A stretch of 54,785 nt of DNA from Flavobacteriaceae bacterium. GTDB taxonomy: Bacteria > Bacteroidota > Bacteroidia > Flavobacteriales > Flavobacteriaceae. The position numbers and the translations under genes are program-made. Under the pieces are notes generated by a model. The model did not search any database and was not told the origin of the DNA. It worked only from the letters and a program-made list of their open reading frames with translations. Of this stretch, positions 17,776-28,032 are shown one piece after another; position 1 is the first letter of the stretch, and each line of letters begins with the position of its first letter. The stretch is from assembly GCA_013215105.1 (NCBI GenBank), contig JABSPL010000144.1:1-54785 (forward strand), written 5' to 3'.

Positions 17776-18408
17776 ATGTCCGAAAAGAGCAGAAAACAAC
17801 TAATAGAAAACGGAGAACTTCTACCCGTTATGGAGAACTTCTATACCATACAAGGAGAAGGGTATTACTCTGGTAAGGCAGCTCACTTCATAAGACTAGC
17901 GGGCTGTGATGTTGGTTGTCATTGGTGCGACGTAAAGGAAAGCTGGGACGAAGATGCTCACCCTTACGTTATGGTCGATGAGATAATAAAAACCATAGAC
18001 GCCAGAACCGAGATAGTAGTCATTACTGGTGGTGAACCACTTATGTGGAATTTGGACATATTTACCAAAAAGATACAAGACTTAGGTATGCGTACTCATA
18101 TAGAAACTTCGGGTGCTCATCCTCTTTCTGGTTCTTGGGACTGGATATGCCTATCGCCAAAGAAAATGAAAATGCCTTTGGAAGAAGTATATAAACAAGC
18201 TCATGAACTTAAGATAATAGTATGTAACAAACATGACTTTCTGTTCGCTGTAGAGCAAGGTAACAAATGTAGTGATACATGTAACTTGTACCTACAAAGC
18301 GAATGGTCCAAAAAGGATAAGATAACTCCATTAATGGTTGACTTTATTAAGGATAACGTAAAGTGGGGAGTATCTATGCAGACACATAAATACTTGGATA
18401 TACCATAG
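17776..18408 (+). CDS. queE: 7-carboxy-7-deazaguanine synthase QueE
   Basis: QueE is the radical-SAM enzyme that converts 6-carboxytetrahydropterin to 7-carboxy-7-deazaguanine on the way to queuosine. The 210-residue protein has the substrate/N-terminal segment NFYTIQGEGYYSG (21-33), the cluster motif Cys44-x3-Cys48-x2-Cys51 and the SAM-binding ITGGEP (83-88). The remaining queuosine genes are not in the window. It lies 93 bases after rimO on the same strand and is followed by a strong terminator at 18427-18466, so it ends this transcription unit. Confidence 0.93.
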   Translation: MSEKSRKQLIENGELLPVMENFYTIQGEGYYSGKAAHFIRLAGCDVGCHWCDVKESWDEDAHPYVMVDEIIKTIDARTEIVVITGGEPLMWNLDIFTKKIQDLGMRTHIETSGAHPLSGSWDWICLSPKKMKMPLEEVYKQAHELKIIVCNKHDFLFAVEQGNKCSDTCNLYLQSEWSKKDKITPLMVDFIKDNVKWGVSMQTHKYLDIP

Positions 18409-18426
18409 GGTATTTCTGGTTAATAT

Positions 18427-18466
18427 AACAAAGGGTAGGCTTCAATAGTGAAGCCTACCCTTTGTT
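18427..18466. terminator. strong bidirectional terminator
   Basis: An 18-bp perfect stem (18427-18444 with 18449-18466, core AAAGGGTAGGCTTCA) has a 4-base loop and is followed by a T-rich tract on the plus strand. It lies between queE and the convergent minus-strand gene at 18530. Confidence 0.9.
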
Positions 18467-18529
18467 GTTTTTGGTTGTTGTTGATAGGTTAGAAGATAGT
18501 ACCTCAAGGTTTTTTTATGACCTCCATTT

Positions 18530-18769
18530 TTAGACTCTTCTACATATTGGTGTTGGAGGTCTACGTTTCTTTACTGGTTTATTAGGCTCTTCTATATTGT
18601 TATCACTCCAAAAAGCTTCTCTCTTATATGAAGTTTCTGTTGAGTCACTACGAACTCGTACCTGCATATTTGAATTATCATCTTCACACATTCCTATATT
18701 ATCAGTATCTCCTCCATTAACATTTGATTGATTACCTTCTGGTCTTTGTCTATTTACTCCTTGCATCAT
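18530..18769 (-). CDS. small hypothetical protein
   Basis: A 79-codon frame begins at an ATG-ATG pair preceded by AAAAAAGAT and encodes a hydrophilic, Asn/Asp-rich protein (GNQSNVNGGDTDNIGMCEDD) with a basic, proline-rich end (KKRRPPTP). It has no signal peptide, membrane segment or known motif. It follows the alpha-2-macroglobulin gene on the same strand by 78 bases. It may be a genuine small gene or a chance frame; the low-complexity composition gives little guidance. Confidence 0.4.
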   Translation of the reverse strand: MMQGVNRQRPEGNQSNVNGGDTDNIGMCEDDNSNMQVRVRSDSTETSYKREAFWSDNNIEEPNKPVKKRRPPTPICRRV

Positions 18770-18846
18770 ATCTTTTTTATTACAAAGCCACTTCTAAACA
18801 TCCGCAACAACCATGAATAAAAACTCAAATCACCAATAAACTTATA

Positions 18847-21800
18847 TTATATACCTCCTCCTTGTACCACAACCTTTACCTCACCGCCTTTCTTCACTGC
18901 ACTTATACTATTGTCGTACATAGCTTCGCAATACGATGATGGAAGCTTGAATGTACCCAAATAAGCAGCGTTGAACAATAACCTAAACACCTTAGCCTTA
19001 CCTTTATCTAGGTCAAAATAAGTATGAACTCTATCATCTCTTATATCCTGATACCTTGGAGTATCTGCCGAAGAACCTAAGTCCACGCCGTCAAGCCTTA
19101 AGTTTCTCAACTCCCAACCCGATGGTATTAGCTGAGTCCAAGCTATGTCTTTATAATCAGCCCTAGTACCAGGATGCCTAAACTTAACTTCCATTATAAA
19201 GTCAGTACCTAAGTCCATAGTACTTATATCTATCTTTTTACCTAGCATATCTTTATACACTATACTCATACGTATATCGTTCTCGCTATTCTCGACTATA
19301 GGACTCATAGGTGTACCTTTACTTTGCATCTTTACAAACAGCACCTGCCCGCTATTATTAACTACCTCTATATTGTTATCCCCTTCACCTTTTAGCCCTA
19401 CCCTGTCTATCAAAGCCTCTGTAGTCATAGTCTTGTTTATATTATCGGTCTTTAGTTTGTATTTAATAGGCGACTTGACTAACTCTTTTCCTCCGCAGTA
19501 TTTAGAAATAGCAAGCAAACAATAAGCTGTAGTCTGAGTACTCATCCAACTATTTGAAGATAGCTTGTCGCTTATATTCATCAGTATATCTTTAGCTCTA
19601 TCTTTCTGGTCTAGTATAGTCAAAGTCTCTAACAACATAGCCATCTTCCTTTCGTTAGAACCGTAGTTCCCGTAGTATTTACTACTAGGTACAACCAAAC
19701 TAATATCTTTTACAAGTTTATAAGCTATATCGGGTTTACCTGCTAACTTATAGGCTGCGGCTAGTCTCCACTTAGCTTTTAGACTGATGTTTTTATCCGA
19801 ATAAAGCCTATTCATAGCCCCTAACACGGGTTTGCCTACCAATGCTAAAGTGTACAACCTATAAGCTTGGTCTAGTTCCGAAGAGCTTCTTCTGTATTTA
19901 TAATCTGATACTGTCCACGAGTTAGACTTTTTGGTCTGATACCTAATCCACGAACTAAGGAATCCGTCAGGTAAGCTATATCCTTTGTTTTTAGCCTCTA
20001 TCATAAAATGACCTGCATAGTTAGTACCCCAATCACTCACATAATCATTAGAGCCTATCCAATAGCTTAGCCCCCCGTTAAACTGCTGAAACTTCTTAAT
20101 CCTAAGTATTCCTTTCTTTATATTTGACTCTATCTCTTTCTTCTTATTAGCATCTAGCACCAACAAGTTAGACAAGAACAATTGAGGAAATACCGACGAA
20201 GTAGTTTGTTCTACACAACCGTGAGGGTATCTTATCAAGTAGTCTAACCTATCCTCTAACTTTATAGGAGGAATAGACGAAACCTCTAACACATTACTAT
20301 TAGTTCCTATCATCCCTACAGGACTATAAGTTGTAGACCATTTCTCCCCATCTTCCAACAGACCGTCCGACACTTTAGTCATACTAGTATTGGGTAGTCT
20401 TATCTGTAGTTCTATATTATGTTTTGCTTTATGTTTCCCGCTACTTACTTCTACGGAAACCTTTGCTATACCTATCTTTTCTTTGACCTTAAGCTTATAA
20501 AACACTACTTTATCGCCTGTCTCGTCAAATACAATATGTTTAGTCTTGTCCTTAACTATACTAAACATATCATTGCTTTTGAACGAAAGCTTTACGTTCT
20601 TTATCTTATTGTCCATACAAAATATAGTTACAGGCATACTAACCTCCTCTCCTGGGCTTAACACTCTAGGCAAAGTAGCTAGCACCATAAGAGGTTGCTT
20701 GACAGGAGTACTAATATCTTGTTTTCCGTAGGCAGAACCACTCTTGGCTATTATCATAGTTTTTACAGAGCCTACATAATTAGGCATCATTATAGTATGA
20801 CTGTTAGTACTTCCTTTGTCTAGTTTTATAGGCCCTATAAACTTAACCACTGGCTTAAACCTATTGGCTTCAGACTCTCCTTTATTCTTATTATACTCAT
20901 CTCCACCAACTTCCGACAGACTGTTTATACTACCTGCAAACGAACCTATCACATAGCTATACATATCCCAAGTCTTTATGCTAAGTGCCTCTTTGGAATA
21001 AAAATGATTCCATAAGTTAGGAGTCTTAAAGCCTGTTATATCTAGCAGACCTTCGTCAACTATCGCTATAGTATAACTCATTTCTTTAGAGTTCTTCTCA
21101 CTTACCTTTATAGTAAACTTCTTGTTAGGAGCTAACTCTTGTGGCATACTTATAATTGGCTTCAACTTAGTATTATCATCGACTACTCCAATAGACTTTA
21201 CTCCATACATTCGTATAGGTAAGTCGTTAAGCGTGTTTTTATGAGGCTGAATAAGACTCAGATTGATATATACATTAGGAGTCATAGCTTCGGTGGTCAC
21301 TATGCTGAAATTATTAACCTCCTCCGATACATCTATCCAATAGTTATCAATTATCTTAGATCCTTTCTCTATACTCACCCATACTTTACCCTGTTTGGCA
21401 TTAGGTATAGTTACTTTTATACTCTGTCCTATACTATAATTATCCTTATCGGTATTGAAGCTAAGCATTTCAGAACCTTTAGACTTCACATTGTCAGATG
21501 CCGACCAACTATCGTAAGTAGTATAAAACACTGCTCCTGTACTATGCTTCGATTTTGGGTTATACACTTTTATATACAACCTTCCGTAGTGGTTTTTGTT
21601 TAGGTTAAAGTTATAAAACGCCCTACCATTTTTAGTGCTAACTGTACCAGTCTTTACTAGCGACATCTCCTGAGCACTAAGATAGTTAGACTTCTCGTCC
21701 ATGTCCCACCACCATCTCCAGTTAAGTTCATACACTTCTACCTTAAGGTTAGCTATATCTATAGGTTTACCATTATCTCCTAGGGTAACTATAGGTATAG

Positions 21801-24399
21801 AGTTATCATTATTAGATATCAATGCACCGTTCCAAGTATCTCCTTTTGGCATATTTAACCCGACATAACTATCGTAAGGAGAGTACAATATAGTAGACCT
21901 ATCTACCGAAAAGTCACCACCTTTCTCAAAGGAACGTATCTTAAAACTAGCCATAAGCATACCTGGAGAGTTCCTTCCTGTCTTTATATTAGGGCGTACC
22001 GTTGCCTTACCTTGAGCATCTACTTTAGAGTCGAATATCATTTTGGTAACCTTCTCGAAACTCTTCTGAGGATCATCGAAGTTGAAGTTAGTATAGCTAT
22101 CGAACTTAGTTTTAGTCTCTTTAAGGTTAAGCTCTATATCGGTCTTTAGGTTCTTACCTGGTGAACCATGTAGCCAATTTACTTGTAAAGAACCCGTAGT
22201 TGTATTAGTCGAAAGCATTTTAGTAACGAATTTCAACTTCATCTTTAGCTTATTTGGCTTTATTGTTTCTATCTTTATAGTTCTCGAAAACTTGTTAGCT
22301 CCCACCTCTACCTCAGCCGTCCAGTTACCTGTTGGAGAGTCTTCACTTGTCTTGGTTCTAAGGTCATAGATACCTCCTGTATTGTCAGTAATCGATTTGT
22401 TAACCACCAAACTGTGGTGAGGGTCGTATAGTTTAAACTTTATAGGTAGCTCGTCAGGAAACACATTGTCTTTGTCTTGTAAGGCAAAGTTAAGGTATAT
22501 AGAATCACCTGGTCTCCAAACACCTCTGTCTCCATACATATAACCTTTTATACCTTTACTAGCTTTACCGCCCGAAACATCAAACATACTAAGAGATAAT
22601 ACTCTACCGTCATTTAACTTTATATAACCTCTCTCTTTTCCTTTGCGGACTATCAAGGCAAAGTATTTCTTATTGTACTTTATATTAGCAATACCATCTT
22701 TGTCAGTAGTTGCTGTAGTCATTACTTTCTGTTGAATATTATAAAGCTCAACAGTTGCTCCTTCTATAGGATTGGTAGTTCTCAGGTCGCTAACCACTAC
22801 TCTTAACTCGTCTTTATTATTCTCTTTTACTATTATTCCGAAGTTAGATGCTAGTACGTTCTTTGCTTTTATATTGTCTTTGTTCTTATAATAACTATCA
22901 TCACAAGGATTCTTAGAAGCTCTATAACTACTGTAATAGTTATTACCATAATAGTACCAGCCTTCTTCCATATTATCGTACCATTGTTCTTCCGGACTAT
23001 AGTTTGTATATTGAGTCGAACTCTGATTAGTATTCACTGTATTACACTCGTACAGTGAATAGTCTTTGATAAAAGAAAGTGAGACTCTATATATAGCACC
23101 TAGTTCTTGGTTTATTAGTTTAGTAAGGTCTATAGAGAAATTATTCCATCTGCCATAGTCTATATCTTTATCCGATTCTAAAGCTACACGTCCTCTGTAT
23201 ACTATTTTCCCAACTCTCTTCAATTGGTTACTACTATATATATTGTTTACTTGTAAGAATTGCAATATATTGTCTTCATAAACCTTTATTATCTTCACAT
23301 CTACAGCCGACAGGTTAACAGATTTAAAAGGAAATAGCAACTTAGAACCACTGTTAGGAAGTATATTACCATCACTTAGTAATTCTATTTTAGGCTTCAG
23401 GTTCTCTAGTAGTATATTCTTTACATGTTTACCTCCTAAGGTTTTGTTTTCGTAGTTCTTAACCCCCCTATCTATATATAATGTGTATTCACCTGTTGCA
23501 TAAGTATCTTTTACATATACTAATACTTTATTACTATTTACTACAAGGTTTAGTTTTAGCTTTGGCTCAGTATATATAAGACCTCTTAAGTCTTGTCTTC
23601 GCTTTAGTTCATCGGAAAACTCTATTTCGAATCCCTTTTTATTATCATTTAGCTTCTCTATGTTTAGTATTTTGAACACACCTTTCATAGGCACTATATA
23701 CTCTACACTACCTTGCTTATCGTAGTCTATGCCTTCCCCATCCCATTTCAGTATTACTTTATTCTGTATATATGTTCTCTTTACTCCTTCGACAGTAAAC
23801 TTATACTTATTGCTATCATTGTTCTCTTCCCACGATATATATAGCATTATATTGTTATACCTTGCCGACAAACACTTCTTTAAGTCATTTAACTTCACTT
23901 TATCGGCAAGTTCTACTGTACCTCTCAGGTTATATAGCCCATCATTTTTATTAACTACGTCCAATGCTTTAAACTCTATAGACATACTCTGCTTTATAAT
24001 GGAGAAGTCAAAGTTAAACTCTGAAAGAGAATTATTAACCTTAGCTAACTTACCATAACTAAACACTACGCTATATTGTTGACCTTGCTTCATTTTGTTA
24101 GTAGGAATAAAGCCAATAGTCTTATTATTTATCCAATAAGCAGTACCTTTTACACTAGGGCTGAACTCTAGTACATCGTCTACAATATCTTTATCTATAC
24201 TTCTGAAATCGACTGAGTTCTTTAGTTTTATTATTATCTCAGCACTACTACTAAGCTCACCTGAAGAGAACGACACTATATGGTCTTTGAAGTAACGAGC
24301 CGAAGAAGTCTCTTTCTTCTTGCTTTTACAGTTAGTAAGTATTAATGATAATATTATTAAGGAGGATATTCTTAGTATATAAAGCAAAGACTTGTTCAT
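18847..24399 (-). CDS. alpha-2-macroglobulin family lipoprotein (bacterial ECAM/YfhM-like)
   Basis: This 1850-residue protein is a periplasmic protease trap. It has a lipoprotein signal ending LTNC (Cys24), a long N-terminal series of macroglobulin-like beta domains, the MG2 segment YMYGDRGVWRPGDSIYLNF near residue 620, the hinge TPVKQPLMVLATLPRVLSPG, and the thioester motif Cys1395-Val-Glu-Gln1398 within YPHGCVEQTTSSVFPQL. The following alpha/alpha toroid and receptor-binding-like domain complete the normal order. The intact CxEQ predicts a functional thioester able to bind attacking proteases covalently. It lies downstream of pbpC on the same strand, the pairing known from many bacteria, and is thought to protect cells whose wall has been breached. 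A 225-bp gap with its own TATATTTG element suggests it can also be transcribed alone. Confidence 0.93.
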   Translation of the reverse strand: MNKSLLYILRISSLIILSLILTNCKSKKKETSSARYFKDHIVSFSSGELSSSAEIIIKLKNSVDFRSIDKDIVDDVLEFSPSVKGTAYWINNKTIGFIPTNKMKQGQQYSVVFSYGKLAKVNNSLSEFNFDFSIIKQSMSIEFKALDVVNKNDGLYNLRGTVELADKVKLNDLKKCLSARYNNIMLYISWEENNDSNKYKFTVEGVKRTYIQNKVILKWDGEGIDYDKQGSVEYIVPMKGVFKILNIEKLNDNKKGFEIEFSDELKRRQDLRGLIYTEPKLKLNLVVNSNKVLVYVKDTYATGEYTLYIDRGVKNYENKTLGGKHVKNILLENLKPKIELLSDGNILPNSGSKLLFPFKSVNLSAVDVKIIKVYEDNILQFLQVNNIYSSNQLKRVGKIVYRGRVALESDKDIDYGRWNNFSIDLTKLINQELGAIYRVSLSFIKDYSLYECNTVNTNQSSTQYTNYSPEEQWYDNMEEGWYYYGNNYYSSYRASKNPCDDSYYKNKDNIKAKNVLASNFGIIVKENNKDELRVVVSDLRTTNPIEGATVELYNIQQKVMTTATTDKDGIANIKYNKKYFALIVRKGKERGYIKLNDGRVLSLSMFDVSGGKASKGIKGYMYGDRGVWRPGDSIYLNFALQDKDNVFPDELPIKFKLYDPHHSLVVNKSITDNTGGIYDLRTKTSEDSPTGNWTAEVEVGANKFSRTIKIETIKPNKLKMKLKFVTKMLSTNTTTGSLQVNWLHGSPGKNLKTDIELNLKETKTKFDSYTNFNFDDPQKSFEKVTKMIFDSKVDAQGKATVRPNIKTGRNSPGMLMASFKIRSFEKGGDFSVDRSTILYSPYDSYVGLNMPKGDTWNGALISNNDNSIPIVTLGDNGKPIDIANLKVEVYELNWRWWWDMDEKSNYLSAQEMSLVKTGTVSTKNGRAFYNFNLNKNHYGRLYIKVYNPKSKHSTGAVFYTTYDSWSASDNVKSKGSEMLSFNTDKDNYSIGQSIKVTIPNAKQGKVWVSIEKGSKIIDNYWIDVSEEVNNFSIVTTEAMTPNVYINLSLIQPHKNTLNDLPIRMYGVKSIGVVDDNTKLKPIISMPQELAPNKKFTIKVSEKNSKEMSYTIAIVDEGLLDITGFKTPNLWNHFYSKEALSIKTWDMYSYVIGSFAGSINSLSEVGGDEYNKNKGESEANRFKPVVKFIGPIKLDKGSTNSHTIMMPNYVGSVKTMIIAKSGSAYGKQDISTPVKQPLMVLATLPRVLSPGEEVSMPVTIFCMDNKIKNVKLSFKSNDMFSIVKDKTKHIVFDETGDKVVFYKLKVKEKIGIAKVSVEVSSGKHKAKHNIELQIRLPNTSMTKVSDGLLEDGEKWSTTYSPVGMIGTNSNVLEVSSIPPIKLEDRLDYLIRYPHGCVEQTTSSVFPQLFLSNLLVLDANKKKEIESNIKKGILRIKKFQQFNGGLSYWIGSNDYVSDWGTNYAGHFMIEAKNKGYSLPDGFLSSWIRYQTKKSNSWTVSDYKYRRSSSELDQAYRLYTLALVGKPVLGAMNRLYSDKNISLKAKWRLAAAYKLAGKPDIAYKLVKDISLVVPSSKYYGNYGSNERKMAMLLETLTILDQKDRAKDILMNISDKLSSNSWMSTQTTAYCLLAISKYCGGKELVKSPIKYKLKTDNINKTMTTEALIDRVGLKGEGDNNIEVVNNSGQVLFVKMQSKGTPMSPIVENSENDIRMSIVYKDMLGKKIDISTMDLGTDFIMEVKFRHPGTRADYKDIAWTQLIPSGWELRNLRLDGVDLGSSADTPRYQDIRDDRVHTYFDLDKGKAKVFRLLFNAAYLGTFKLPSSYCEAMYDNSISAVKKGGEVKVVVQGGGI

Positions 24400-24423
24400 A
24401 ATTTGTTGTTCTGGTTAAGGTAT

Positions 24424-24431
24424 CAAATATA
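24424..24431 (-). promoter_or_regulatory. Bacteroidota -7 element TATATTTG upstream of alpha-2-macroglobulin
   Basis: The octamer lies 24 bases before the start codon within the 225-bp gap after pbpC, suggesting an internal promoter for the macroglobulin gene. Confidence 0.45.
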
Positions 24432-24624
24432 GTTATAATATATTAGTATTAAGTGTTATTAATTAGGATATTAACATAACACACGATGGGACAATATCAC
24501 ATTAACACCTATTAATACATATTCTTTGTTACTATCTCTATACTAAAGCAACTTATATAAACACTATAACAAACTATTTTAATTGTACTAGTATGATACA
24601 TCCAATAACACGACTATACACACC

Positions 24625-26937
24625 CTAATACTCCACCTCAAAGTATACCTTTACTACCTCACCCAAGCTATCGGCTACTAATAAAGTATGCTTACCAACA
24701 CCAGGGCTTAGTGATATCTTATGTACTGATTCGGTACTTTTGACTAACTCCTTGTCTATATACCAAAACACTTTTACCTCCTCTAGCTTATGTGCCAACT
24801 CAAATACCACTTCTCCCCTACCTCCCGACAAAGTCCTTGGTACAAATATATCACTATCTCTTTTGGGGTATATTACCTCCATATTATTAGAGTTGTTCGG
24901 CTTACAATCATCCCTAAACGTAGGTAAACCTTCATAAGAAGAATTGTTGTTTTTATAATACCATTGCTGAACTGGACTCAGCACAAACCAAGGAACTATA
25001 GCCATATCGCTAACCGAGTAGCAGTCGTCATTGACCCTGTATTTCTGCTCAGAGTCCATATATATAAGCTTATGATAAGGGCATATATCACTTTTGCTAG
25101 AGCTAGATGTGTATAACTTTTCGCTCTTATCAGGGCATATATCCGATGCTATATAACCACTTTTATCACAGACCTCTACTATAGACATATTATACTCTGG
25201 TCTATCGAACCATCTGCTAGTTTTCAAGTACTTAAACACATCGAACATAACAGGGCCAGCTATATTAACACCCGTCAATCCAGGACGCCCCTCTCCATCG
25301 GCATTACCTACCCATATACCCACAGTATAATCGTAGTTAAGCCCAATAGCCCAAGCATCTTTATGCCCGAAGCTAGTACCAGTTTTCCACGACACCTTTT
25401 GCGAAGACCCGAACTTGTCCCAACCGCTTTCTCCACTAGGACGGGTTAAGCTAGACAAAGCCTCTAAGGTGAGCCATATTGCCCCAGCATCGAAAGGATT
25501 GTTTAAAGTTTCATCGTTCAACAGCTCGTCTTTGTGTTTTACATCTCTTAACTTTTGAGCCATCTGCATATATACTCTAGTCATATCCCAAAGAGAAGCC
25601 TCCGCTCCTCCCAATATAAGAGACAAACCGTAATGAACTGCAGGTTTGTTTATGCTATTTATATTAAGAGACTTTAGTTTATAATAAAACTTATCTAAGC
25701 CGTATTTGTAAAGCAGACTAACATAAGGAATATTGAGCGACCTATACAAAGCCCTATCAGCAGGTACTATACCACGGTATTGTTTATCGAAGTTCTTAGG
25801 CGAATATCCCGATATATTAATAGGCACGTCCGAAATTAATGTCTTGGGTAATATCTCTCCATCAGCAAGCATAGACTCATACAATATAGGTTTCAATATA
25901 CTACCAGTACTACGGTAGGCTTGTACCATATCAACATCTTTCTGATTAAATTTATGATTACAATTGGCATTACCTATATAAGCTAACACCTTAGAGTTTT
26001 GGTTATCGAGTACCAATATAGCTATATTATGTATTTCGTTACCACTATATATATCGTGGTATTTATTGGCAAGAGTACTTAGTTTGTCTTGCAAAAAAGG
26101 ATCTATTGCTAGTTTTATTCTAAGCCCTTTCTTCCCTTTTTTGATAAGGCAATCCATCAGATGGTTTGCCTTGCTAGGTATTGAGTATGGTCTTTGTGGT
26201 AGCTCTTCTTCTAAGGCTAGCTCTAAGGTTTCTTTATCTATTATATCGCTCTTGCACATAGAAACTAATAGTCTATTTCTTTTGAGCCTGAGAGCTTCTT
26301 GGTTTTTACCAGGGTAAATAATAGAGGGGGAGTTAGGCAATACGGCAAGGGTGGCAGTTTCAGCCCAAGACAGAAGATGAGGTTTCCTGCCATAATACCT
26401 CCAAGCAGCAGCTTCTAAACCAACTATATTACCTCCGAAGGGAGCATTAGAACTATAAATATTGAGTATTTCTTTTTTAGAAAACCTAAACTCTAGTCTT
26501 ATAGCCTGAAACACTTCTATAGTTTTCTGAAGTACACTTCTGCTACCAGCACCCCTTGCCATACGCATGGTTTGCATAGTGATAGTACTAGCACCGCTGA
26601 CGACCCTCTTGGCTTTTATATTTTTGACCAAAGCCTTAATAACCGATATAGGATTGACACCCAAATGATAGTAAAAGTGCTTATCTTCGAACTGTAATAT
26701 AGCTTTTTCGAACTTTATAGGTATAGAGTCAGACTGCGGAAACCTCCATTGCTGGTCATCGGCTATTTTTGCAGATAGTAAGTTCCCTGCCCTATCTTCG
26801 AGAACCGTGCTTGTTGGTTTGTCGAACAGTTTGGCTGGCAAGCAGAACCAGAAGCATAGCACAAAGCTTAAACCAATAATAATTATAAGTTTAAGCTTTG
26901 TGTTTGTTTTTTTAAGTCTCTTTAGTATAGTATTCAA
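24625..26937 (-). CDS. pbpC: penicillin-binding protein 1C
   Basis: The 770-residue enzyme has an N-terminal membrane anchor (about 15-37), a GT51 glycosyltransferase domain (catalytic Glu84 in QFEDKHFYYHLG, then STITMQTMRMARG), a transpeptidase domain with Ser346-x-x-Lys349, Ser400-Leu-Asn402 and Lys518-Thr-Gly520, and a C-terminal BiPBP_C domain (about 685-770). This is the PbpC arrangement. It polymerises glycan; the transpeptidase may be weak or specialised. The start codon is TTG: upstream in the same frame there are only three codons before the stop codon of the symporter gene, and the next Met is inside the catalytic domain, so TTG is the best choice. It starts 9 bases after that stop codon, forming an operon symporter-pbpC, with alpha-2-macroglobulin downstream. 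Confidence 0.93.
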   Translation of the reverse strand: MNTILKRLKKTNTKLKLIIIIGLSFVLCFWFCLPAKLFDKPTSTVLEDRAGNLLSAKIADDQQWRFPQSDSIPIKFEKAILQFEDKHFYYHLGVNPISVIKALVKNIKAKRVVSGASTITMQTMRMARGAGSRSVLQKTIEVFQAIRLEFRFSKKEILNIYSSNAPFGGNIVGLEAAAWRYYGRKPHLLSWAETATLAVLPNSPSIIYPGKNQEALRLKRNRLLVSMCKSDIIDKETLELALEEELPQRPYSIPSKANHLMDCLIKKGKKGLRIKLAIDPFLQDKLSTLANKYHDIYSGNEIHNIAILVLDNQNSKVLAYIGNANCNHKFNQKDVDMVQAYRSTGSILKPILYESMLADGEILPKTLISDVPINISGYSPKNFDKQYRGIVPADRALYRSLNIPYVSLLYKYGLDKFYYKLKSLNINSINKPAVHYGLSLILGGAEASLWDMTRVYMQMAQKLRDVKHKDELLNDETLNNPFDAGAIWLTLEALSSLTRPSGESGWDKFGSSQKVSWKTGTSFGHKDAWAIGLNYDYTVGIWVGNADGEGRPGLTGVNIAGPVMFDVFKYLKTSRWFDRPEYNMSIVEVCDKSGYIASDICPDKSEKLYTSSSSKSDICPYHKLIYMDSEQKYRVNDDCYSVSDMAIVPWFVLSPVQQWYYKNNNSSYEGLPTFRDDCKPNNSNNMEVIYPKRDSDIFVPRTLSGGRGEVVFELAHKLEEVKVFWYIDKELVKSTESVHKISLSPGVGKHTLLVADSLGEVVKVYFEVEY

Positions 26938-26946
26938 TAGGTTGTT

Positions 26947-27807
26947 TTATGCTTTCCTTCTTCCGAAATACCACATCATAAATCCGCAAGTAAAGAACAT
27001 GATTAGTGAATATACCGCTGCTGGTATGCTCATATCTACTTGTTCTAATATCGTTGTAGCTATAACTATTGCGAGTGTTCCGTTTTGTATTCCGCTTTCT
27101 ATAGTTATAGATATTTTTTGCTTTAGGTTTAGCTTTAGTAGTTTTGATGAGAAATAACCAATACACATGGTTGTTATGTTTAAGAGTAAAGCTACTATAC
27201 CTATCTGCTTGAAATATGGTATTAAACTGTTTTTGTTAGCTAATATTATACCTAATAGTACTATAGAAAATATAACAGTAGAGGCTATACGCATAGTTTT
27301 TTCCATGTTTAGAGCGAACTTCTCTTTGTAATGTCTTATTATCATACCTATCGATATTGGTATAATGGTTATAACCATTATCTGTACTATGGTTTTTATT
27401 ATAGGTAATTCTATAGTATTGGATTCATTACTAAAATAACCAAACGAAAAAGACAAAATTACAGGTATAGTAAATACCGTCAACATACTAGTAACAGCAG
27501 TAAGTGAAATCGAAAGGGCTATATCTCCTTTACAAACATGGGTTATAAGATTGCTAGTAGCACCACCTGGACAAGAAGCTATAAGCATGATCCCGATAGC
27601 CATAACCATAGGCAAATCGAAAGCTACTACCAGAGCGAAACCTATAAGAGGAAGTACAACCAACTGGTTAGTTAAGCCTAAAAATGCAGCTTTAGGATAT
27701 TTGAAAACTCTTTTGAAATCGTCAATCACTAACGACATACCCATTCCTAGCATTATTATAGCAAGTGCCAAGGGCAATATGACTGATGTAAGTACAGAAC
27801 TCTCCAT
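26947..27807 (-). CDS. bile acid:sodium symporter family protein
   Basis: The 286-residue protein is almost entirely hydrophobic with nine or ten predicted membrane helices. The family signature LIASCPGGATSNLITHVCKGDIALS (about 87-111), with GGATSN at the crossover of the discontinuous helix, identifies the BASS superfamily (bile acid or organic anion:sodium symport). The bacterial substrates include bile acids, pantothenate and 2-keto acids; the substrate here cannot be stated. It is the first gene of the operon with pbpC and the alpha-2-macroglobulin gene; a link between this transporter and wall synthesis is not established. Confidence 0.88.
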   Translation of the reverse strand: MESSVLTSVILPLALAIIMLGMGMSLVIDDFKRVFKYPKAAFLGLTNQLVVLPLIGFALVVAFDLPMVMAIGIMLIASCPGGATSNLITHVCKGDIALSISLTAVTSMLTVFTIPVILSFSFGYFSNESNTIELPIIKTIVQIMVITIIPISIGMIIRHYKEKFALNMEKTMRIASTVIFSIVLLGIILANKNSLIPYFKQIGIVALLLNITTMCIGYFSSKLLKLNLKQKISITIESGIQNGTLAIVIATTILEQVDMSIPAAVYSLIMFFTCGFMMWYFGRRKA

Positions 27808-27967
27808 TTATTATATTTTTAAACATTAGAGTTTAAAGATATAATAAATATATTAATAATAGTAATTAGTTTTTACTAACAAGAAGTAGTAATTATAAAC
27901 CTATTAGTTTTTTTGCTTTATAATCAGATATATCTTAAGTTTATTAACGAGAGGTTGAAGTTGGAGT

Positions 27968-28014
27968 AATAACAAAAAAGTCATCTATATATATATAGAT
28001 GACTTTTTGTTATT
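27968..28014. terminator. terminator hairpin after decayed beta-barrel gene
   Basis: A long AT-rich inverted repeat centred on TCTATATATATATAGA has arms AATAACAAAAA...GTCATC and GATGAC...TTTTTGTTATT with a single-base bulge. It lies 19 bases past the last codon of the decayed gene on the minus strand and ends in a T run there. Confidence 0.7.
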
Positions 28015-28032
28015 ATTGATTAACTCTTATTA

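Noticed and set aside
21241-21603. 120-codon plus-strand frame inside the alpha-2-macroglobulin gene
   Set aside because: It is antisense to a clear family domain and has no independent features; a shadow frame.
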